Origin: Pseudomonadota bacterium
GTDB taxonomy: Bacteria > Desulfobacterota > Desulfovibrionia > Desulfovibrionales > Desulfomicrobiaceae
Assembly (NCBI GenBank): GCA_018902545.1
Contig: JAHIQM010000002.1
Coordinates: 62,001 to 126,000, forward strand
Direction: 5' to 3'
Length of the DNA: 64,000 bases
The translations under genes and the position numbers were made by a program. This document shows positions 1 through 9,212 of the stretch, piece by piece (the first letter of the stretch is position 1; every line of letters begins with the position of its first letter). A model generated the notes under the pieces. The model had not been told where the DNA came from and searched no databases. It saw only the letters and a program-made list of their open reading frames with translations.

Positions 1-110
1 GAGTCCAGGCAGCGCAGATCCGCCGCGCCCAGATGCCCCTCGGCCAGAAGCCTGGTCAGCGTGGCCTCCGACATTTCGACACGCAAAGACTCATTTCCCT
101 GAGAATACAT
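1..110 (-). CDS. Hypothetical protein, N-terminal part only
   Basis: An open frame begins at an ATG (108-110, read leftwards) and runs off the left window edge, giving 36 codons. A GAGG ribosome-binding site lies 7-8 nt upstream. The visible peptide begins MYSQGNESLRVEMSE and is hydrophilic, with no signal peptide or recognised domain. It starts 13 nt after the stop of the cysteine-rich gene at 124-345, so the two probably form an operon. I do not recognise the family. Confidence 0.5.
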   Translation of the reverse strand, partial: MYSQGNESLRVEMSEATLTRLLAEGHLGAADLRCLD

Positions 111-123
111 GGCCTGACCTCGA

Positions 124-345
124 TCACTTTTCTGTTTCGGAGAGCTTTTCACGGCACGCGCAACGGGGGCACTTGACCGCGCACGAGCATGTCCCGTCTC
201 CCGAGCCAGGGCATTCTTTACGTTGATCTTCCGCGGCGCCTCTGGCCCAGGATCGCGAACCCATGACTCCACTAGATGTCTTGCGCAGGCGGTGCATGTC
301 CTGCACCGAAAACAATTCCGAACCGTTATCCAATTTGAAGCACAT
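124..345 (-). CDS. Small cysteine-rich hypothetical protein
   Basis: The start is set by a strong GGAGG site 4 nt before the ATG; in-frame upstream ATGs lack such a site. The 73-residue product is basic. Its C-terminal third holds cysteines at about 45, 53, 55, 59, 62 and 64, including CSC, CPRC and CAC, which suggests a small zinc- or iron-sulfur-binding knuckle. There is no signal peptide or membrane segment. The gene is followed 13 nt later by the truncated gene at the window edge. The function is unknown, and the metal-binding idea rests only on cysteine spacing. Confidence 0.5.
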   Translation of the reverse strand: MCFKLDNGSELFSVQDMHRLRKTSSGVMGSRSWARGAAEDQRKECPGSGDGTCSCAVKCPRCACREKLSETEK

Positions 346-817
346 GTTTCCTCCATGTCTCTGGCAATTTCTGAAGACTCCAATAAAGATGGGCTGACTG
401 TGTTTGTCCCTACACTTCGGCAGGTCCGCCCCGTCCTTCGATTGCTGCACAGCACCGTGTCTTCACCGAAGAATAATTAGAATAAACTAACTATTAAAAT
501 TCTAATGATCTTTCCGCAACTTCTCTCGCGCCCCGATCCACCATGACCTCACCTCCAACACACGGTACCAGCCCTGCCTTAGCGGCACCCCGTAGACTAT
601 TAGACGGATCTAACTTGCTTGAGACGGAACTAGCCTGACGCCACCGCTGTTGTCAACAGCAAAATACGCCCTGCACGTCACACGGGGAGGGGTGCCGTGA
701 GACCAATAAAGCTGGCTATTTATGTCTGAACTTATTGAATATCTCGCATCAAGGATACAAAATTTGTTGGCAGACGCGACCCGGCCTGTTATGAAATCAA
801 CTCAACCCGGAGGGAAA
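346..817. other. Intergenic stretch, no gene supported
   Basis: About 470 nt between the divergent genes at 124-345 (minus) and 818-1051 (plus). It is less GC-rich than its surroundings around 475-520. The short frames across it lack ribosome-binding sites and recognisable sequence. It presumably carries the promoters of both flanking genes. A GC-rich patch near 676-705 might be structured RNA, but I could not fold it into a known class. Confidence 0.4.
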
Positions 818-1051
818 ATGGCCGACTGCGCAATGACTCCCAACTGCCTGTTCTTCAATGATAAAATGGCACACATGCCAAGTACCGCCGAAATGATGAA
901 ACGCAAGTACTGCCGGGGGGATTACTCGAATTGCGCCCGCTTCATCGTTTTAGAGGCACTGGGCAAGGAAGGGGTACCGGCCGACCTGGCCCCGAACGAA
1001 ACGGAAATGGCAAAGCAGCTTTTGCAGGCTGATCGATTGCCCGGGAGGTAG
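818..1051 (+). CDS. Small conserved-type cysteine protein
   Basis: The start at 818 follows a GGAGGG ribosome-binding site (809-814); the frame is open further upstream but without such a site. The 77-residue product has four cysteines: two near the N-terminus (MADCAMTPNC) and two in a YCRGDYSNCARF stretch. This arrangement could bind a metal or Fe-S cluster. It is soluble, with no signal peptide. It is followed 6 nt later by a monooxygenase-fold gene, so the two are likely co-transcribed. I recall similar short proteins from deltaproteobacteria but cannot name a family, so the function is unassigned. Confidence 0.65.
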   Translation: MADCAMTPNCLFFNDKMAHMPSTAEMMKRKYCRGDYSNCARFIVLEALGKEGVPADLAPNETEMAKQLLQADRLPGR

Positions 1052-1057
1052 CATCCA

Positions 1058-1357
1058 GTGTTCGTTGTAATCGTCGATATCGTGGTCAAAAGGGAGTTCG
1101 TGGAAGATTTCCGGGAAGCGATCCTACGGCAGGGAAAAAACTCGCGGGATCTGGAAAAAGGGTGCCTCGGATTCGACATCCTGCAGGACCCCGAAGATCC
1201 AGCCCGCTTCACTCTGTACGAGGTCTACACGGACGCGGCCACCTTTCATGACGTCCATCGTGCAACCGCCCATTTCCAGGAGTACGCCAGCACCACCGCG
1301 CCTTGGGTAGAAAGCAAGAGCATGCGCGCCCTGCACAAACTCTGGCCTGCATCCTGA
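1058..1357 (+). CDS. Antibiotic-biosynthesis-monooxygenase-fold protein (YgiN-like)
   Basis: The 99-residue product begins at a GTG preceded by GGGAGGT (1042-1048). Its pattern of an alternating hydrophobic first strand (FVVIVDIVV), a central CLGFDILQDPEDP strand-turn, a YEVYTD strand and an HRATAHFQEY helix is typical of the dimeric ferredoxin-like ABM fold. Members include quinol monooxygenases such as YgiN and heme-degrading enzymes. The conserved helix histidine is present. The exact substrate cannot be told. It sits 6 nt after the small cysteine protein, probably in the same transcript. Confidence 0.75.
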   Translation: MFVVIVDIVVKREFVEDFREAILRQGKNSRDLEKGCLGFDILQDPEDPARFTLYEVYTDAATFHDVHRATAHFQEYASTTAPWVESKSMRALHKLWPAS

Positions 1358-1505
1358 CTGGCGCTCTGCTTCGAATGGCCCCGCAAGAAGTCCAATCCCT
1401 TGAGGGCGGGGCGCTTCTCAGTTTGCTGACCAACTAAAAGCACACGTTGTTGCCTCTCGCGAATGACGCTCAATGACTCAGCGCGGCTTTATGCAGTGAC
1501 ATCCA

Positions 1506-2147
1506 TTACAGGTATTTGATGGCGACAAATCCCAGGATGGCCAGCACGACCAGAAGCGAGGCCGTCAGTTCGAAATGACGTTCCATGAAAGGCTTGATTT
1601 TTGCGCCGAAAAGACGAATGAGCCCGGCCACCAGGAAAAAGCGCATGCCCCGGCCAATGGTCGAGGCCAGGACGAATTGGAGCAGATCAAAGCTCATCAT
1701 GCCCGAGGCGATGGTGAAAACCTTGTACGGAATGGGCGTCACTGCAGCAACGAGCACGCCGAAGAAGCCATAGTTCTCGTACCAGGTACGCACAGCCTCT
1801 ACCACCGACTCTCCGTTGTACATGCGCACGATGGGCTGCCCCACAGTCTCCCAGAGCCCCCAGCCGATGAAATAGCCGAGCATCCCGCCCGCCACCGAGG
1901 CCACGGTGCACCACAGGGCCAGTTTGAACCAGCGCGAGGGCGTGGAAAAGCACAGGGCGATGAGCAGGACGTCCGGCGGCACCGGAAAAAAGGAGCTTTC
2001 GGCAAAGGACAAGAGCGCCAGGGCGGGCAGGGCGTAAGGCGTGGCCGCCCAATGCAGGGTCCAATAGTAGAGTTTTCGCAGCGGGTTGCGCGTGGCGCGG
2101 GCCTGGGAAAGATCGTCCGTGGCAGGGGTGGTCGATTCATGCTTCAT
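1506..2147 (-). CDS. DedA/SNARE-associated family membrane protein (YqaA-like)
   Basis: The 213-residue product has about five hydrophobic segments and the DedA-family hallmarks: an amphipathic re-entrant stretch (FAESSFFPVPPD) and a later VAAVTPIPYKVFTIASG segment with its conserved proline. The C-terminus is a long hydrophobic helix. The family acts in the cytoplasmic membrane in lipid or undecaprenyl-phosphate recycling and envelope homeostasis; the precise substrate here is unknown. The start at MKHES is a judgement: the frame stays open far upstream, but that extension reads as GC-rich shadow. No clear ribosome-binding site supports either choice. It is divergent from the methyltransferase at 2280. 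Confidence 0.8.
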   Translation of the reverse strand: MKHESTTPATDDLSQARATRNPLRKLYYWTLHWAATPYALPALALLSFAESSFFPVPPDVLLIALCFSTPSRWFKLALWCTVASVAGGMLGYFIGWGLWETVGQPIVRMYNGESVVEAVRTWYENYGFFGVLVAAVTPIPYKVFTIASGMMSFDLLQFVLASTIGRGMRFFLVAGLIRLFGAKIKPFMERHFELTASLLVVLAILGFVAIKYL

Positions 2148-2279
2148 GGCGCAGGAGACAAGCACAAAACCGCAGAGATCACAACAAAAAAACATGGCTG
2201 ATGGGCTCGCCGCCCCTTTTCTTTTGCCGTCGTTTTCAGCACTGTTCAGCCCGACGAACCACCCATTTCCCGGACCGCC

Positions 2280-3047
2280 ATGACCAGACCCGACGCCCCG
2301 CACAAACACGGCTTGCCGCAACGCCGGCAGATGCCCTGGCCCTTGCCCGCGCTGCTGACCTGGGCCGCGTGCTGGGCGCTTTTCATGGCCCTTGGCCTCC
2401 TGTACATCCCCGTCGTCTGGAGCCTGGCGCTGGCCACGGGACTGGGCCTTGCGGCCGGATTGCAAGCCGATTCCGGCTGGCGCAAGCTCTTCATCGCCGC
2501 AGGCTTTCCCCTGTCCCTGGCCGCCTCGAACCTCGGAGTCGACCTGCCGCCGTGGGCGTGGCTCATACCCCTTGCACTCCTGTTGCTCCTCTATCCCATG
2601 AGCGCCTGGCGTGACGCCCCGCTCTTTCCTACCCCCCAGGGCATTCTGGACGGCCTGGACAGAGTTGCGCCACTTCAATGCACGGACCGTGTCCTGGATG
2701 CGGGTTGCGGTCTGGGCGCAGGCCTTACGGAACTGTTCAGAGTCTATCCCCTGGCGCGCCTCGACGGGATCGAACGCAGTTGGCCGCTGCGCTTTCTGTG
2801 CGCCTGGCGCTGCCCATTCGCCCGCGTGCGCCACGGAGACATCTGGCAAGAGGACTGGTCGCCCTACTCCATGGTCTACATGTTCCAGCGCCCCGAAAGC
2901 ATGGGCCCGGCCACCGAGAAAGCCCGGCGCGAACTTTCGAAGGGAAGCTGGCTGGTCAGTCTGGAATTCGAAGCCCCGGCCCTGAAACCTGTCGCGGTGC
3001 TGCAAAACCGGGCGGACAAGCCCGTTTGGGTCTACCGCATCGAATAA
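2280..3047 (+). CDS. Membrane-anchored class I SAM-dependent methyltransferase
   Basis: The 255-residue product has two hydrophobic blocks in its first 105 residues (about 20-60 and 68-105), followed by a cytosolic methyltransferase domain. The SAM-binding glycine motif DAGCGLGAG begins at residue 140. The following acidic motif (LDGIERS) and the HGDIW segment fit Rossmann-type motifs II and III. It probably methylates a small or membrane-associated substrate, but the sequence does not say which. The gene stands alone, divergent from the DedA-type gene and convergent with lon. Confidence 0.75.
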   Translation: MTRPDAPHKHGLPQRRQMPWPLPALLTWAACWALFMALGLLYIPVVWSLALATGLGLAAGLQADSGWRKLFIAAGFPLSLAASNLGVDLPPWAWLIPLALLLLLYPMSAWRDAPLFPTPQGILDGLDRVAPLQCTDRVLDAGCGLGAGLTELFRVYPLARLDGIERSWPLRFLCAWRCPFARVRHGDIWQEDWSPYSMVYMFQRPESMGPATEKARRELSKGSWLVSLEFEAPALKPVAVLQNRADKPVWVYRIE

Positions 3048-3077
3048 AAAACCCTCGCCACTTGCATGACGAGGGTT
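3044..3077 (-). terminator. Intrinsic terminator after lon
   Basis: An 8-bp perfect stem (AACCCTCG / CGAGGGTT, 3050-3057 with 3070-3077) encloses a 12-nt loop. On the minus strand it is followed directly by a run of T residues. It lies 30 nt past the lon stop codon and ends the clpP-clpX-lon transcript. On the plus strand there is no T run after the stem. Confidence 0.85.
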
Positions 3078-3107
3078 GATTGGCAGACTTCTTTGCTGAA
3101 CGGAGCG

Positions 3108-5555
3108 TTATTGCGGACTGGAGAACTCGTATCCCTTGTGCAGGGCCTTGGAAACCGGAATGACGTCGGAGTTGGGGCAGAAAAGCGTCTCCCGCGTCAC
3201 GTCCTTCAGGGCCTCGCAAAGCACCTGATCCATATTCTCCACAAAGACGATCGTAAGCTCCTTCAGGATGACCTTGGGCACGTCCTTCAGATCCCGCTCA
3301 TTTTCCTTGGGCATCAGCACCTTCGTGATGAGCCCCCTGTGGGCGGCCAGAAGCTTGTCGCGCACCCCGCCGATGGGCAGCACCCGGCCACGCAGAGTGA
3401 TCTCACCGGTCATGGCCACATCGTTTTTCACCGGAATATCAAGGAGTGCCGAAGCCAGGCAGGTGGCCAGGGTGATTCCGGCCGAGGGTCCGTCCTTGGG
3501 GGTGGCCCCTTCGGGCACATGGATGTGGATGTCCACTTCCTTGTAGAAATCCCGGCGCAGCCCGAAAAACTCCGACCGTGAGCGGATGTAGCTGATGGCC
3601 GCCTTGGCCGACTCCTGCATGACGTCTCCGAGCTTGCCGGTGATCTCGATCTTGCCCGTTCCGGGCATGAGCGCCACCTCCACAAAGAGAAGTTCTCCGC
3701 CGAATTGGGTCCAGGCCAGGCCAGTGGCCACTCCAACCTGGGCCTCGTCCTCGCGCTGACCGTGGCGGACCTTGGGTATGCCAAGATACGTGCCGAGCAT
3801 GGACTTGGTCACGGACACGCTCTTGCCCATGTCACCCTCTTCCACCAGGGCGCGGGCCACCTTGCGGCAGATCGAGGCCAGCTCGCGCTCCATGTTGCGC
3901 ACCCCGGATTCGCGGGTGTAGCGGCGGATTATCTCAAGGATGGCGCCCTTGGACATGCTCAGGTTTTCGGGCAGAAGACCATGCTGCTCAAGCTGTTTGG
4001 GCAGCAGGAAATCCGAGGCGATGCGTTCCTTTTCCGTCTCAAGGTAGCCGGGGATGGTGATGATCTCCATGCGGTCTTGCAGGGGCAGCGGAATGGTCTG
4101 CAGCGAATTGGCCGTGGTGATGAAAAAGACCTGGGACAAGTCGTAATCCATGTCCAGGTAGTGGTCGTTGAAGGCGCTGTTCTGTTCGGGATCAAGCACT
4201 TCAAGGAGCGCGGCCGAAGGGTCGCCCCTGAAATCCATGCTCATCTTGTCGACCTCGTCCAGGCAGAAGACCGGATTGTTCGAGGAAACGCGTTTCAAAG
4301 ACTGGATGATCTTGCCCGGCAAGGCTCCGACATAGGTCCGTCGGTGGCCGCGAATCTCGGCCTCGTCACGCACTCCGCCAAGCGACAGGCGCACGAATTC
4401 GCGCTTCGTTGCGCGGGCGATGGACTTGGCAAGGGAGGTCTTGCCCACGCCGGGGGGGCCGACCAGGCACAGAATGGGCCCGCGCAGCTTCTTCACCAGC
4501 GCCTGCACGGCGAGGTATTCGAGGATGCGCTCCTTGGGCTTATCAAGGCCGTAGTGGTCGTCGTCCAAAATTTTCTGGGCCTGCTTTAAGTCTATGTCCA
4601 CATCACGGAGCACGTTCCAGGGCAGGGCCAGAATCCAGTCCACATAGTTGCGCAGCACCGCGTACTCGGCCGAGGACGGCGGGGTCTGGCGCAACTTTTT
4701 CATTTCGGACATGGCCTTGGCGCGGGCCTCCTCGGGCAAGTCCTTGTCTTTGAGCTGGATTTCGAGCTCTTCCAAGTCAGCCTTGGGGTCATAATCCCGG
4801 CCCATCTCCTTGTGGATGGCTTTGAGCTGCTCGCCGAGATAATAGTCCTTCTGGTTCTCCTCCATCTGCTTCTTGACCCGGCCTTTGATCTTCTTCTCCA
4901 GGGAAAAGACCTCGACCTCTTCCTGGATGAGTTCATAGACCCGCTCCAGGCGGCGGACAGGGTTGCGCAACTCAAGAACCCCCTGCTTGCGGTCATAGGA
5001 GGCCTTGAGGTGGGGAGCAATGCTGTCCGCCAAGCGGCCCGGCTGGGACACGCTGGTGATGGCCAGAATGGTTTCCTTGGCCAGCTTGCGATTGACCTGG
5101 GAATACTCCTCCACGGCTTCATGGGTGGCCCGCACCAGGGCTTCGCCTTCCACGGAGTTGCCCTCGACGTCGGGCAGGGCCGAGACGCGCACCATCTGGA
5201 TGTCGTCTTCAACCATGAGCCCGCGATCCTGATCCCAGACCGCGCGATACAGTCCTTCGAAGAGCACCTTGATGGTCCCGTCGGGCAGCCTGAGCATCTG
5301 CAGAACCTTGCTGACCGTGCCCACGGCGTAGAGGCCCTCCACGTCCGGGCGTTCCTGGCCGGGGTCTTTCTGGGCGACCAGGAAGATCCGCTTCTCGTAG
5401 CGATCCAGGGCGGTTTCGATGGCCTTTATGGAAGAATCCCGGCCTACGAAAAGCGGCACGATGGACTTGGGAAACATGACCACTTCACGCAGGGACATGA
5501 CCGGAAGGATCATGCTCCCGTGGGTGGACTTTTCGAAAACGATGGCGTCGCTCAT
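3108..5555 (-). CDS. lon: ATP-dependent protease Lon
   Basis: The 815-residue product matches the usual LonA length. The N-terminal substrate-recognition domain spans about 15-210 and a coiled-coil linker about 215-300. The AAA+ module has Walker A GPPGVGKT (366-373) and an arginine-rich [10 protein letters not shown] stretch. The C-terminal protease domain has the catalytic serine in KDGPSAG (S691) and lysine in RDKLLAA (K734). As a cytosolic hexamer it degrades damaged and regulatory proteins. It is the last gene of a clpP-clpX-lon operon, 35 nt after clpX, and is followed by an intrinsic terminator. A purine-rich GAGAG site precedes the ATG. Confidence 0.98.
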   Translation of the reverse strand: MSDAIVFEKSTHGSMILPVMSLREVVMFPKSIVPLFVGRDSSIKAIETALDRYEKRIFLVAQKDPGQERPDVEGLYAVGTVSKVLQMLRLPDGTIKVLFEGLYRAVWDQDRGLMVEDDIQMVRVSALPDVEGNSVEGEALVRATHEAVEEYSQVNRKLAKETILAITSVSQPGRLADSIAPHLKASYDRKQGVLELRNPVRRLERVYELIQEEVEVFSLEKKIKGRVKKQMEENQKDYYLGEQLKAIHKEMGRDYDPKADLEELEIQLKDKDLPEEARAKAMSEMKKLRQTPPSSAEYAVLRNYVDWILALPWNVLRDVDIDLKQAQKILDDDHYGLDKPKERILEYLAVQALVKKLRGPILCLVGPPGVGKTSLAKSIARATKREFVRLSLGGVRDEAEIRGHRRTYVGALPGKIIQSLKRVSSNNPVFCLDEVDKMSMDFRGDPSAALLEVLDPEQNSAFNDHYLDMDYDLSQVFFITTANSLQTIPLPLQDRMEIITIPGYLETEKERIASDFLLPKQLEQHGLLPENLSMSKGAILEIIRRYTRESGVRNMERELASICRKVARALVEEGDMGKSVSVTKSMLGTYLGIPKVRHGQREDEAQVGVATGLAWTQFGGELLFVEVALMPGTGKIEITGKLGDVMQESAKAAISYIRSRSEFFGLRRDFYKEVDIHIHVPEGATPKDGPSAGITLATCLASALLDIPVKNDVAMTGEITLRGRVLPIGGVRDKLLAAHRGLITKVLMPKENERDLKDVPKVILKELTIVFVENMDQVLCEALKDVTRETLFCPNSDVIPVSKALHKGYEFSSPQ

Positions 5556-5590
5556 GGATTTTCTCTCGGGTCTCGGCCGACCGGAGGCGG

Positions 5591-6841
5591 TCAGGCGCTC
5601 TTGGCCTCGGGTTTGAAAAGCAGGAGCGGCTCCTTGCCCTCTTCAACCACGGCACTGTTGATGACACATTCGGTCACGTCTTTGGTGGACGGAAGAGTGT
5701 ACATGATGTCGAGCATGATGGTTTCCATCACAGACCGAAGTCCTCTCGCTCCCGTTTCAAGCTTGATGGCCCGCGAGGCCAGGGCCTTCAGGGCGTTGGT
5801 CGTGAATTTGAGTTCTACGTTCTCAAGCTCGAACATCTTCTGATACTGTTTGACGAGCGCGTTCTTGGGCTCCTGCAGGATGCGCATCAGGTCGTCCTCG
5901 GTCAGCTCGGTCAGCGAGGTGATGACGGATATGCGCCCAGTAAATTCAGGTATAAGACCAAAACGGATCAAGTCCATGGGGTGGACCTGCTTGAGCAGAC
6001 TGTCGGTGGTCTCATCCGCCTTGCGGCGCATTTTGGCCCCGAAACCCATGCTCGACCCCTGCACCCGCTGCTTGACCATTTCTTCGAGGCCGATGAAAGC
6101 CCCGCCAACAATGAAAAGGATGTTGGAAGTGTCCAGGCGGATGAATTCCTGCTGCGGGTGCTTGCGGCCACCTTTGGGCGGGATGTTGGCCACAGTGCCC
6201 TCGATGATCTTCAAGAGCGCCTGCTGCACACCCTCGCCGGACACGTCACGGGTGATGGACGGGCTGTCGGACTTGCGCGAAATCTTGTCGATCTCGTCCA
6301 CATAGATGATGCCCTTGGCCGCCGCCTCAAGGTTGTACTCGGCGTTCTGCACCAGCTGGACCAGGATGTTTTCCACGTCCTCGCCCACGTATCCGGCCTC
6401 GGTCAGGGTTGTGGCGTCGGCGATGGCAAACGGCACCTTGAGGATGCGCGCCAGAGTCTGAGCCAGCAGGGTCTTGCCCGAGCCCGTAGGACCGATGAGC
6501 AGGATGTTGCTCTTGTCCAGCTCCACGTCATCCTTGACCAATGCATGGTACTTGATGCGCTTGTAGTGGTTGTACACGGCCACGGACAGGATCTTCTTGG
6601 CGTCTTCCTGGCCGACCACGTAATCGTCCAGGGAGGCCTTGATATCCTGAGGCAGCGGGATGTCCGAAGAATCCAGGTCTTCCTTGCGGTTGTCGTTTTT
6701 CAGGATGTCATCGCACAGGGCAATGCACTCGTTGCAGATGTAGACATCCGGACCGGCAATGAGCCGCTGCACTTCGTCCTGTCCCTTGCCACAAAAAGAG
6801 CAGGTCAGGTCCTTGCCGGTTCTTTTTTTTCTTTCCGCCAT
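5591..6841 (-). CDS. clpX: ClpX, ATPase and substrate-recognition subunit of ClpXP
   Basis: The 416-residue product has the N-terminal C4 zinc finger (C14, C17, C36, C39) that binds substrates and adaptors. The AAA+ module has Walker A GPTGSGKT at 117-124 and Walker B YVDEID, plus the GFGA loop (SMGFGAKMR) used to dock onto ClpP. It unfolds tagged proteins and feeds them to ClpP. GAGG lies just upstream of the ATG. It is placed between clpP and lon on one transcript. Confidence 0.98.
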   Translation of the reverse strand: MAERKKRTGKDLTCSFCGKGQDEVQRLIAGPDVYICNECIALCDDILKNDNRKEDLDSSDIPLPQDIKASLDDYVVGQEDAKKILSVAVYNHYKRIKYHALVKDDVELDKSNILLIGPTGSGKTLLAQTLARILKVPFAIADATTLTEAGYVGEDVENILVQLVQNAEYNLEAAAKGIIYVDEIDKISRKSDSPSITRDVSGEGVQQALLKIIEGTVANIPPKGGRKHPQQEFIRLDTSNILFIVGGAFIGLEEMVKQRVQGSSMGFGAKMRRKADETTDSLLKQVHPMDLIRFGLIPEFTGRISVITSLTELTEDDLMRILQEPKNALVKQYQKMFELENVELKFTTNALKALASRAIKLETGARGLRSVMETIMLDIMYTLPSTKDVTECVINSAVVEEGKEPLLLFKPEAKSA

Positions 6842-6874
6842 GGTTACCTCAAAAATTCTAAAAATTCCAAAAAC

Positions 6875-7471
6875 CTACTCCAGTTCTTTGCGTGAGGCCA
6901 GAACCTGGTCAATGAGGCCGTATGCGCAGGCCTCTTGCCCGCTCATGAAATAGTCTCGCTCCGTATCCTGCTCGACCTTTTCCAGCGTCTGCCCGGTGTG
7001 CTCCGCCAGGATGCCGTTCAATTCACCGCGCAAGCGGATGATCTCCTTGGCCTGGATGGCGATGTCCGTGGCCTGACCATGGAACCCGCCCATGGGCTGA
7101 TGGATCATGATGCGCGAATGGGGCAGGGTGTAACGCATGCCCTTCTGCCCGGCAGCCAGGAGCACTGCCCCCATGCTCGCGGCCTGGCCGATGCACAGGG
7201 TGGCCACTGGTGCGGAAATATACTGCATGGTGTCGTAGATGGCCATGCCCGCCGTCACCGATCCGCCAGGGGAATTTACGTACATATAGATCTGCTTGTC
7301 TGGATTCTCGGACTCCAGGAAAAGTAGCTGAGCGCAGATGGAATTGGCGACGTGATCGTCGATGGGCGTGCCCAGAAGCACGATGCGGTCCTTGAGCAGG
7401 CGGGAATATATATCGTACATCCGCTCGCCGCGGCCCGTGTTTTCAATGACGAATACGGAATTTCTGACCAT
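6875..7471 (-). CDS. clpP: ClpP, serine peptidase subunit of the Clp protease
   Basis: The 198-residue product is of typical ClpP length. The catalytic triad is visible as S99 (GQAASMGA), H124 (RIMIHQP) and D173 (TERDYF). The start is supported by GAGGAG 6 nt before the ATG. It is the first gene of the clpP-clpX-lon operon, driven by a sigma70-type promoter at 7519-7546. In this lineage the trigger factor gene usually sits immediately upstream, as here. Confidence 0.98.
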   Translation of the reverse strand: MVRNSVFVIENTGRGERMYDIYSRLLKDRIVLLGTPIDDHVANSICAQLLFLESENPDKQIYMYVNSPGGSVTAGMAIYDTMQYISAPVATLCIGQAASMGAVLLAAGQKGMRYTLPHSRIMIHQPMGGFHGQATDIAIQAKEIIRLRGELNGILAEHTGQTLEKVEQDTERDYFMSGQEACAYGLIDQVLASRKELE

Positions 7472-7518
7472 GAAAGCTCCTCAAAAAACAAAGATAGGGA
7501 CTGACACCAAAGATTTGA

Positions 7519-7546
7519 AAATTAACGATCCGATACAGGGTGTCAA
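7519..7546 (-). promoter_or_regulatory. Sigma70-type promoter for clpP-clpX-lon
   Basis: On the minus strand there is a perfect -35 TTGACA (7541-7546), a 16-nt spacer and a -10-like TAATTT (7519-7524), about 48 nt before the clpP start. It lies downstream of the tig terminator, so the protease operon has its own promoter. No CIRCE-like or other regulator palindrome was seen in the short leader. Confidence 0.7.
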
Positions 7547-7620
7547 GGGCTGCGCGGCGGGTGCGTCCATCCGCCCGATTTCACATGCACGTTGCCTGCC
7601 AGAACGGACGCGGACGCAAA

Positions 7621-7652
7621 GAAAAGAAAAAGGGCCGGGTCAAGCCCGGCCC
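7621..7652 (-). terminator. Intrinsic terminator after tig
   Basis: An 8-bp G+C stem (GGGCCGGG / CCCGGCCC, 7632-7639 with 7645-7652) has a 5-nt loop. Reading leftwards it is followed by a T-rich run (complement of 7621-7631). It starts about 9 nt past the tig stop and separates tig from the clpP operon. Confidence 0.85.
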
Positions 7653-7660
7653 CCTTGTAG

Positions 7661-8968
7661 CTATGCGTTCGGGGCAGCCGCCGGGGGAACCATTGTCACC
7701 GTGGCGTTTTCGTAGATGAGCTCCATGGCCTTGTCCGCCAGGACCCGATCCTTGAGCGGAATCATCAGGTTGTGCTGCTCGTAGTAATCCTTGATGGAGT
7801 GGAAATCCTGGCCCGTGGACGCGGCCATCTTCTGCAGGACCAGATCAACTTCCTGCGGATCGACCGTCAGGTTTTCGGCGCTGGCGATGGCCAACAGGAC
7901 CAGGGAGGATTTGACCACATCTTCGGCCAGCGGACGCAGATCTTCACGCAGCTCGGCGGGTGCCTTGCCCAGGGAGTCGAGACTCTTGCCCTGACGCTCC
8001 AGTTTGCCCTGCAGTTCCACGATCTGCTTATCAATCTGCTCTTCGACAATGCTCTGGGGCAGCTCGAAGCTGACATCGGCCTTGATGCCATCAAGGAGCT
8101 TCTTCTGGGCGTCGCCCTTGACCAGCTGCTTGCGGGTCGAGACGTAGGACTTCTCGATGGCGTCCTTCAAGTCCTGAACGGAGGAGTACCCTCCGGCGAG
8201 CTCGGCGAAGTCATCATCGACATCGGGCAGGTTGCGGACCTTGATGGCATGCAGGGTGATCTGCATGGACACGGTCTGCCCGGCCAGCTTGTCGTTGATG
8301 AAATCTGCGGGGAACGTCAGCTCATTCTCTTTGGTATCGCCGGGGGTCATGCCGATGACGATGTCCTCGAACTCGGGCAGGGAATTGCCCTCGCCCAAAG
8401 GCAGCTCAAACTTGTTGGCGGCGACCCCTTCCATGACCACGCCATCCTGGAAGGCCTGGAAGTCGATGACCGCGATGTCGCCGGAGACGACGGGGCGCTC
8501 TTCCTTGATGATCACGGTTTTGGCCATGTTCTGGCGGATGCGCGCAATGACGTCCTCGACCTGCTGGGGATCGACGACAACATCCTCCTCTTCCACGGCC
8601 AGACCCTTGTACTCGGGCAGGTCGAAGGAGGGGGCGATCTCAAAGGAGAAGGAATAGGAAAAATTCTCTTCCCGCTCCATTTCCTTGGCGTCCACATCAA
8701 TACGGGACAGGGGGGAGAGCTTGATCTCACCCAGGATTTCGTTGATGTGGTAGTTGATCAGGTCGGTCGTGGCTTCCCCGTAAATCTGCTTGCGGTACTT
8801 GGCCTCGACCACGGACGACGGGACTTTGCCCTTGCGGAAGCCCTTGATGTCCGCGCCCTTGCGGTACAGGGCCACGGTGGCGGTTAGGGCGGCATGCACT
8901 TCTTCGACACTCACATCCACCGTCACCTTGCGGTTGACCGGGGACAGCTCTTCGACTTTGTATTCCAT
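7661..8968 (-). CDS. tig: Trigger factor, ribosome-associated chaperone and peptidyl-prolyl isomerase
   Basis: The 435-residue product has the three-part trigger factor layout. The N-terminal ribosome-binding domain carries the signature GFRKGKVP (residues about 43-50). A central FKBP-like isomerase domain spans about 150-240 (SGDIAVIDFQ), followed by a helical C-terminal chaperone domain. It binds at the ribosome exit tunnel and guards nascent chains. AAGGAG lies 7 nt before the ATG. The gene is 52 nt downstream of tRNA-Leu and may be read from the same promoter. Its own terminator follows. Confidence 0.96.
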   Translation of the reverse strand: MEYKVEELSPVNRKVTVDVSVEEVHAALTATVALYRKGADIKGFRKGKVPSSVVEAKYRKQIYGEATTDLINYHINEILGEIKLSPLSRIDVDAKEMEREENFSYSFSFEIAPSFDLPEYKGLAVEEEDVVVDPQQVEDVIARIRQNMAKTVIIKEERPVVSGDIAVIDFQAFQDGVVMEGVAANKFELPLGEGNSLPEFEDIVIGMTPGDTKENELTFPADFINDKLAGQTVSMQITLHAIKVRNLPDVDDDFAELAGGYSSVQDLKDAIEKSYVSTRKQLVKGDAQKKLLDGIKADVSFELPQSIVEEQIDKQIVELQGKLERQGKSLDSLGKAPAELREDLRPLAEDVVKSSLVLLAIASAENLTVDPQEVDLVLQKMAASTGQDFHSIKDYYEQHNLMIPLKDRVLADKAMELIYENATVTMVPPAAAPNA

Positions 8969-9020
8969 GACTCCACTCCTTAGGTGATGGGCGCTCCCTC
9001 GGGGGCCCGGATAATCGAAC

Positions 9021-9103
9021 TGGTGCGGGTGATAGGATTCGAACCTACAAGCTTTAGGCGTCAGCTCCTAAGGCTGATGCGTTTACCATTCCGCCACACC
9101 CGC
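9021..9103 (-). tRNA. tRNA-Leu (anticodon UAG)
   Basis: Eighty-three nt on the minus strand, with the 3' CCA encoded. The acceptor stem is GCGGGTG paired with CACCCGC. The anticodon arm is TCAGC-CTTAGGA-GCTGA, giving anticodon TAG (reads CUA). There is a long class II variable arm, and the T loop is TTCGAAT. The A discriminator is the leucine identity base. A promoter lies 16 nt upstream. Confidence 0.95.
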
Positions 9104-9119
9104 AATTCACAAAAGAGAC

Positions 9120-9149
9120 TCCATAGCCAAGCTTCAAGTGGCCTGTCAA
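9120..9149 (-). promoter_or_regulatory. Promoter for tRNA-Leu (and possibly tig)
   Basis: On the minus strand there is a perfect TTGACA (9144-9149), an 18-nt spacer and TATGGA (9120-9125), placing the start of transcription within about 10 nt of the mature tRNA 5' end. No terminator separates the tRNA from tig, so tig could be co-transcribed. Confidence 0.7.
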
Positions 9150-9212
9150 CGCATCCCGCACCGGCAAATCCATGATTTCGCCTTGGTTTGCCCTTGCTTT
9201 TGGCCTGTTAGG

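Noticed and set aside
660-722. Riboswitch-like GC-rich leader before the small cysteine gene
   Set aside because: The patch can form hairpins, but it matched no riboswitch consensus I know, and the next gene gives no metabolic hint.
2148-3005. N-terminal extension of the DedA-type frame to 499 codons
   Set aside because: The extension is antisense to the methyltransferase gene, which has a SAM motif and its own start, and it lacks the membrane pattern of the family.
4812-5843. Plus-strand open frame (343 codons) opposite lon and clpX
   Set aside because: Antisense shadow across two core genes with typical GC-rich composition.
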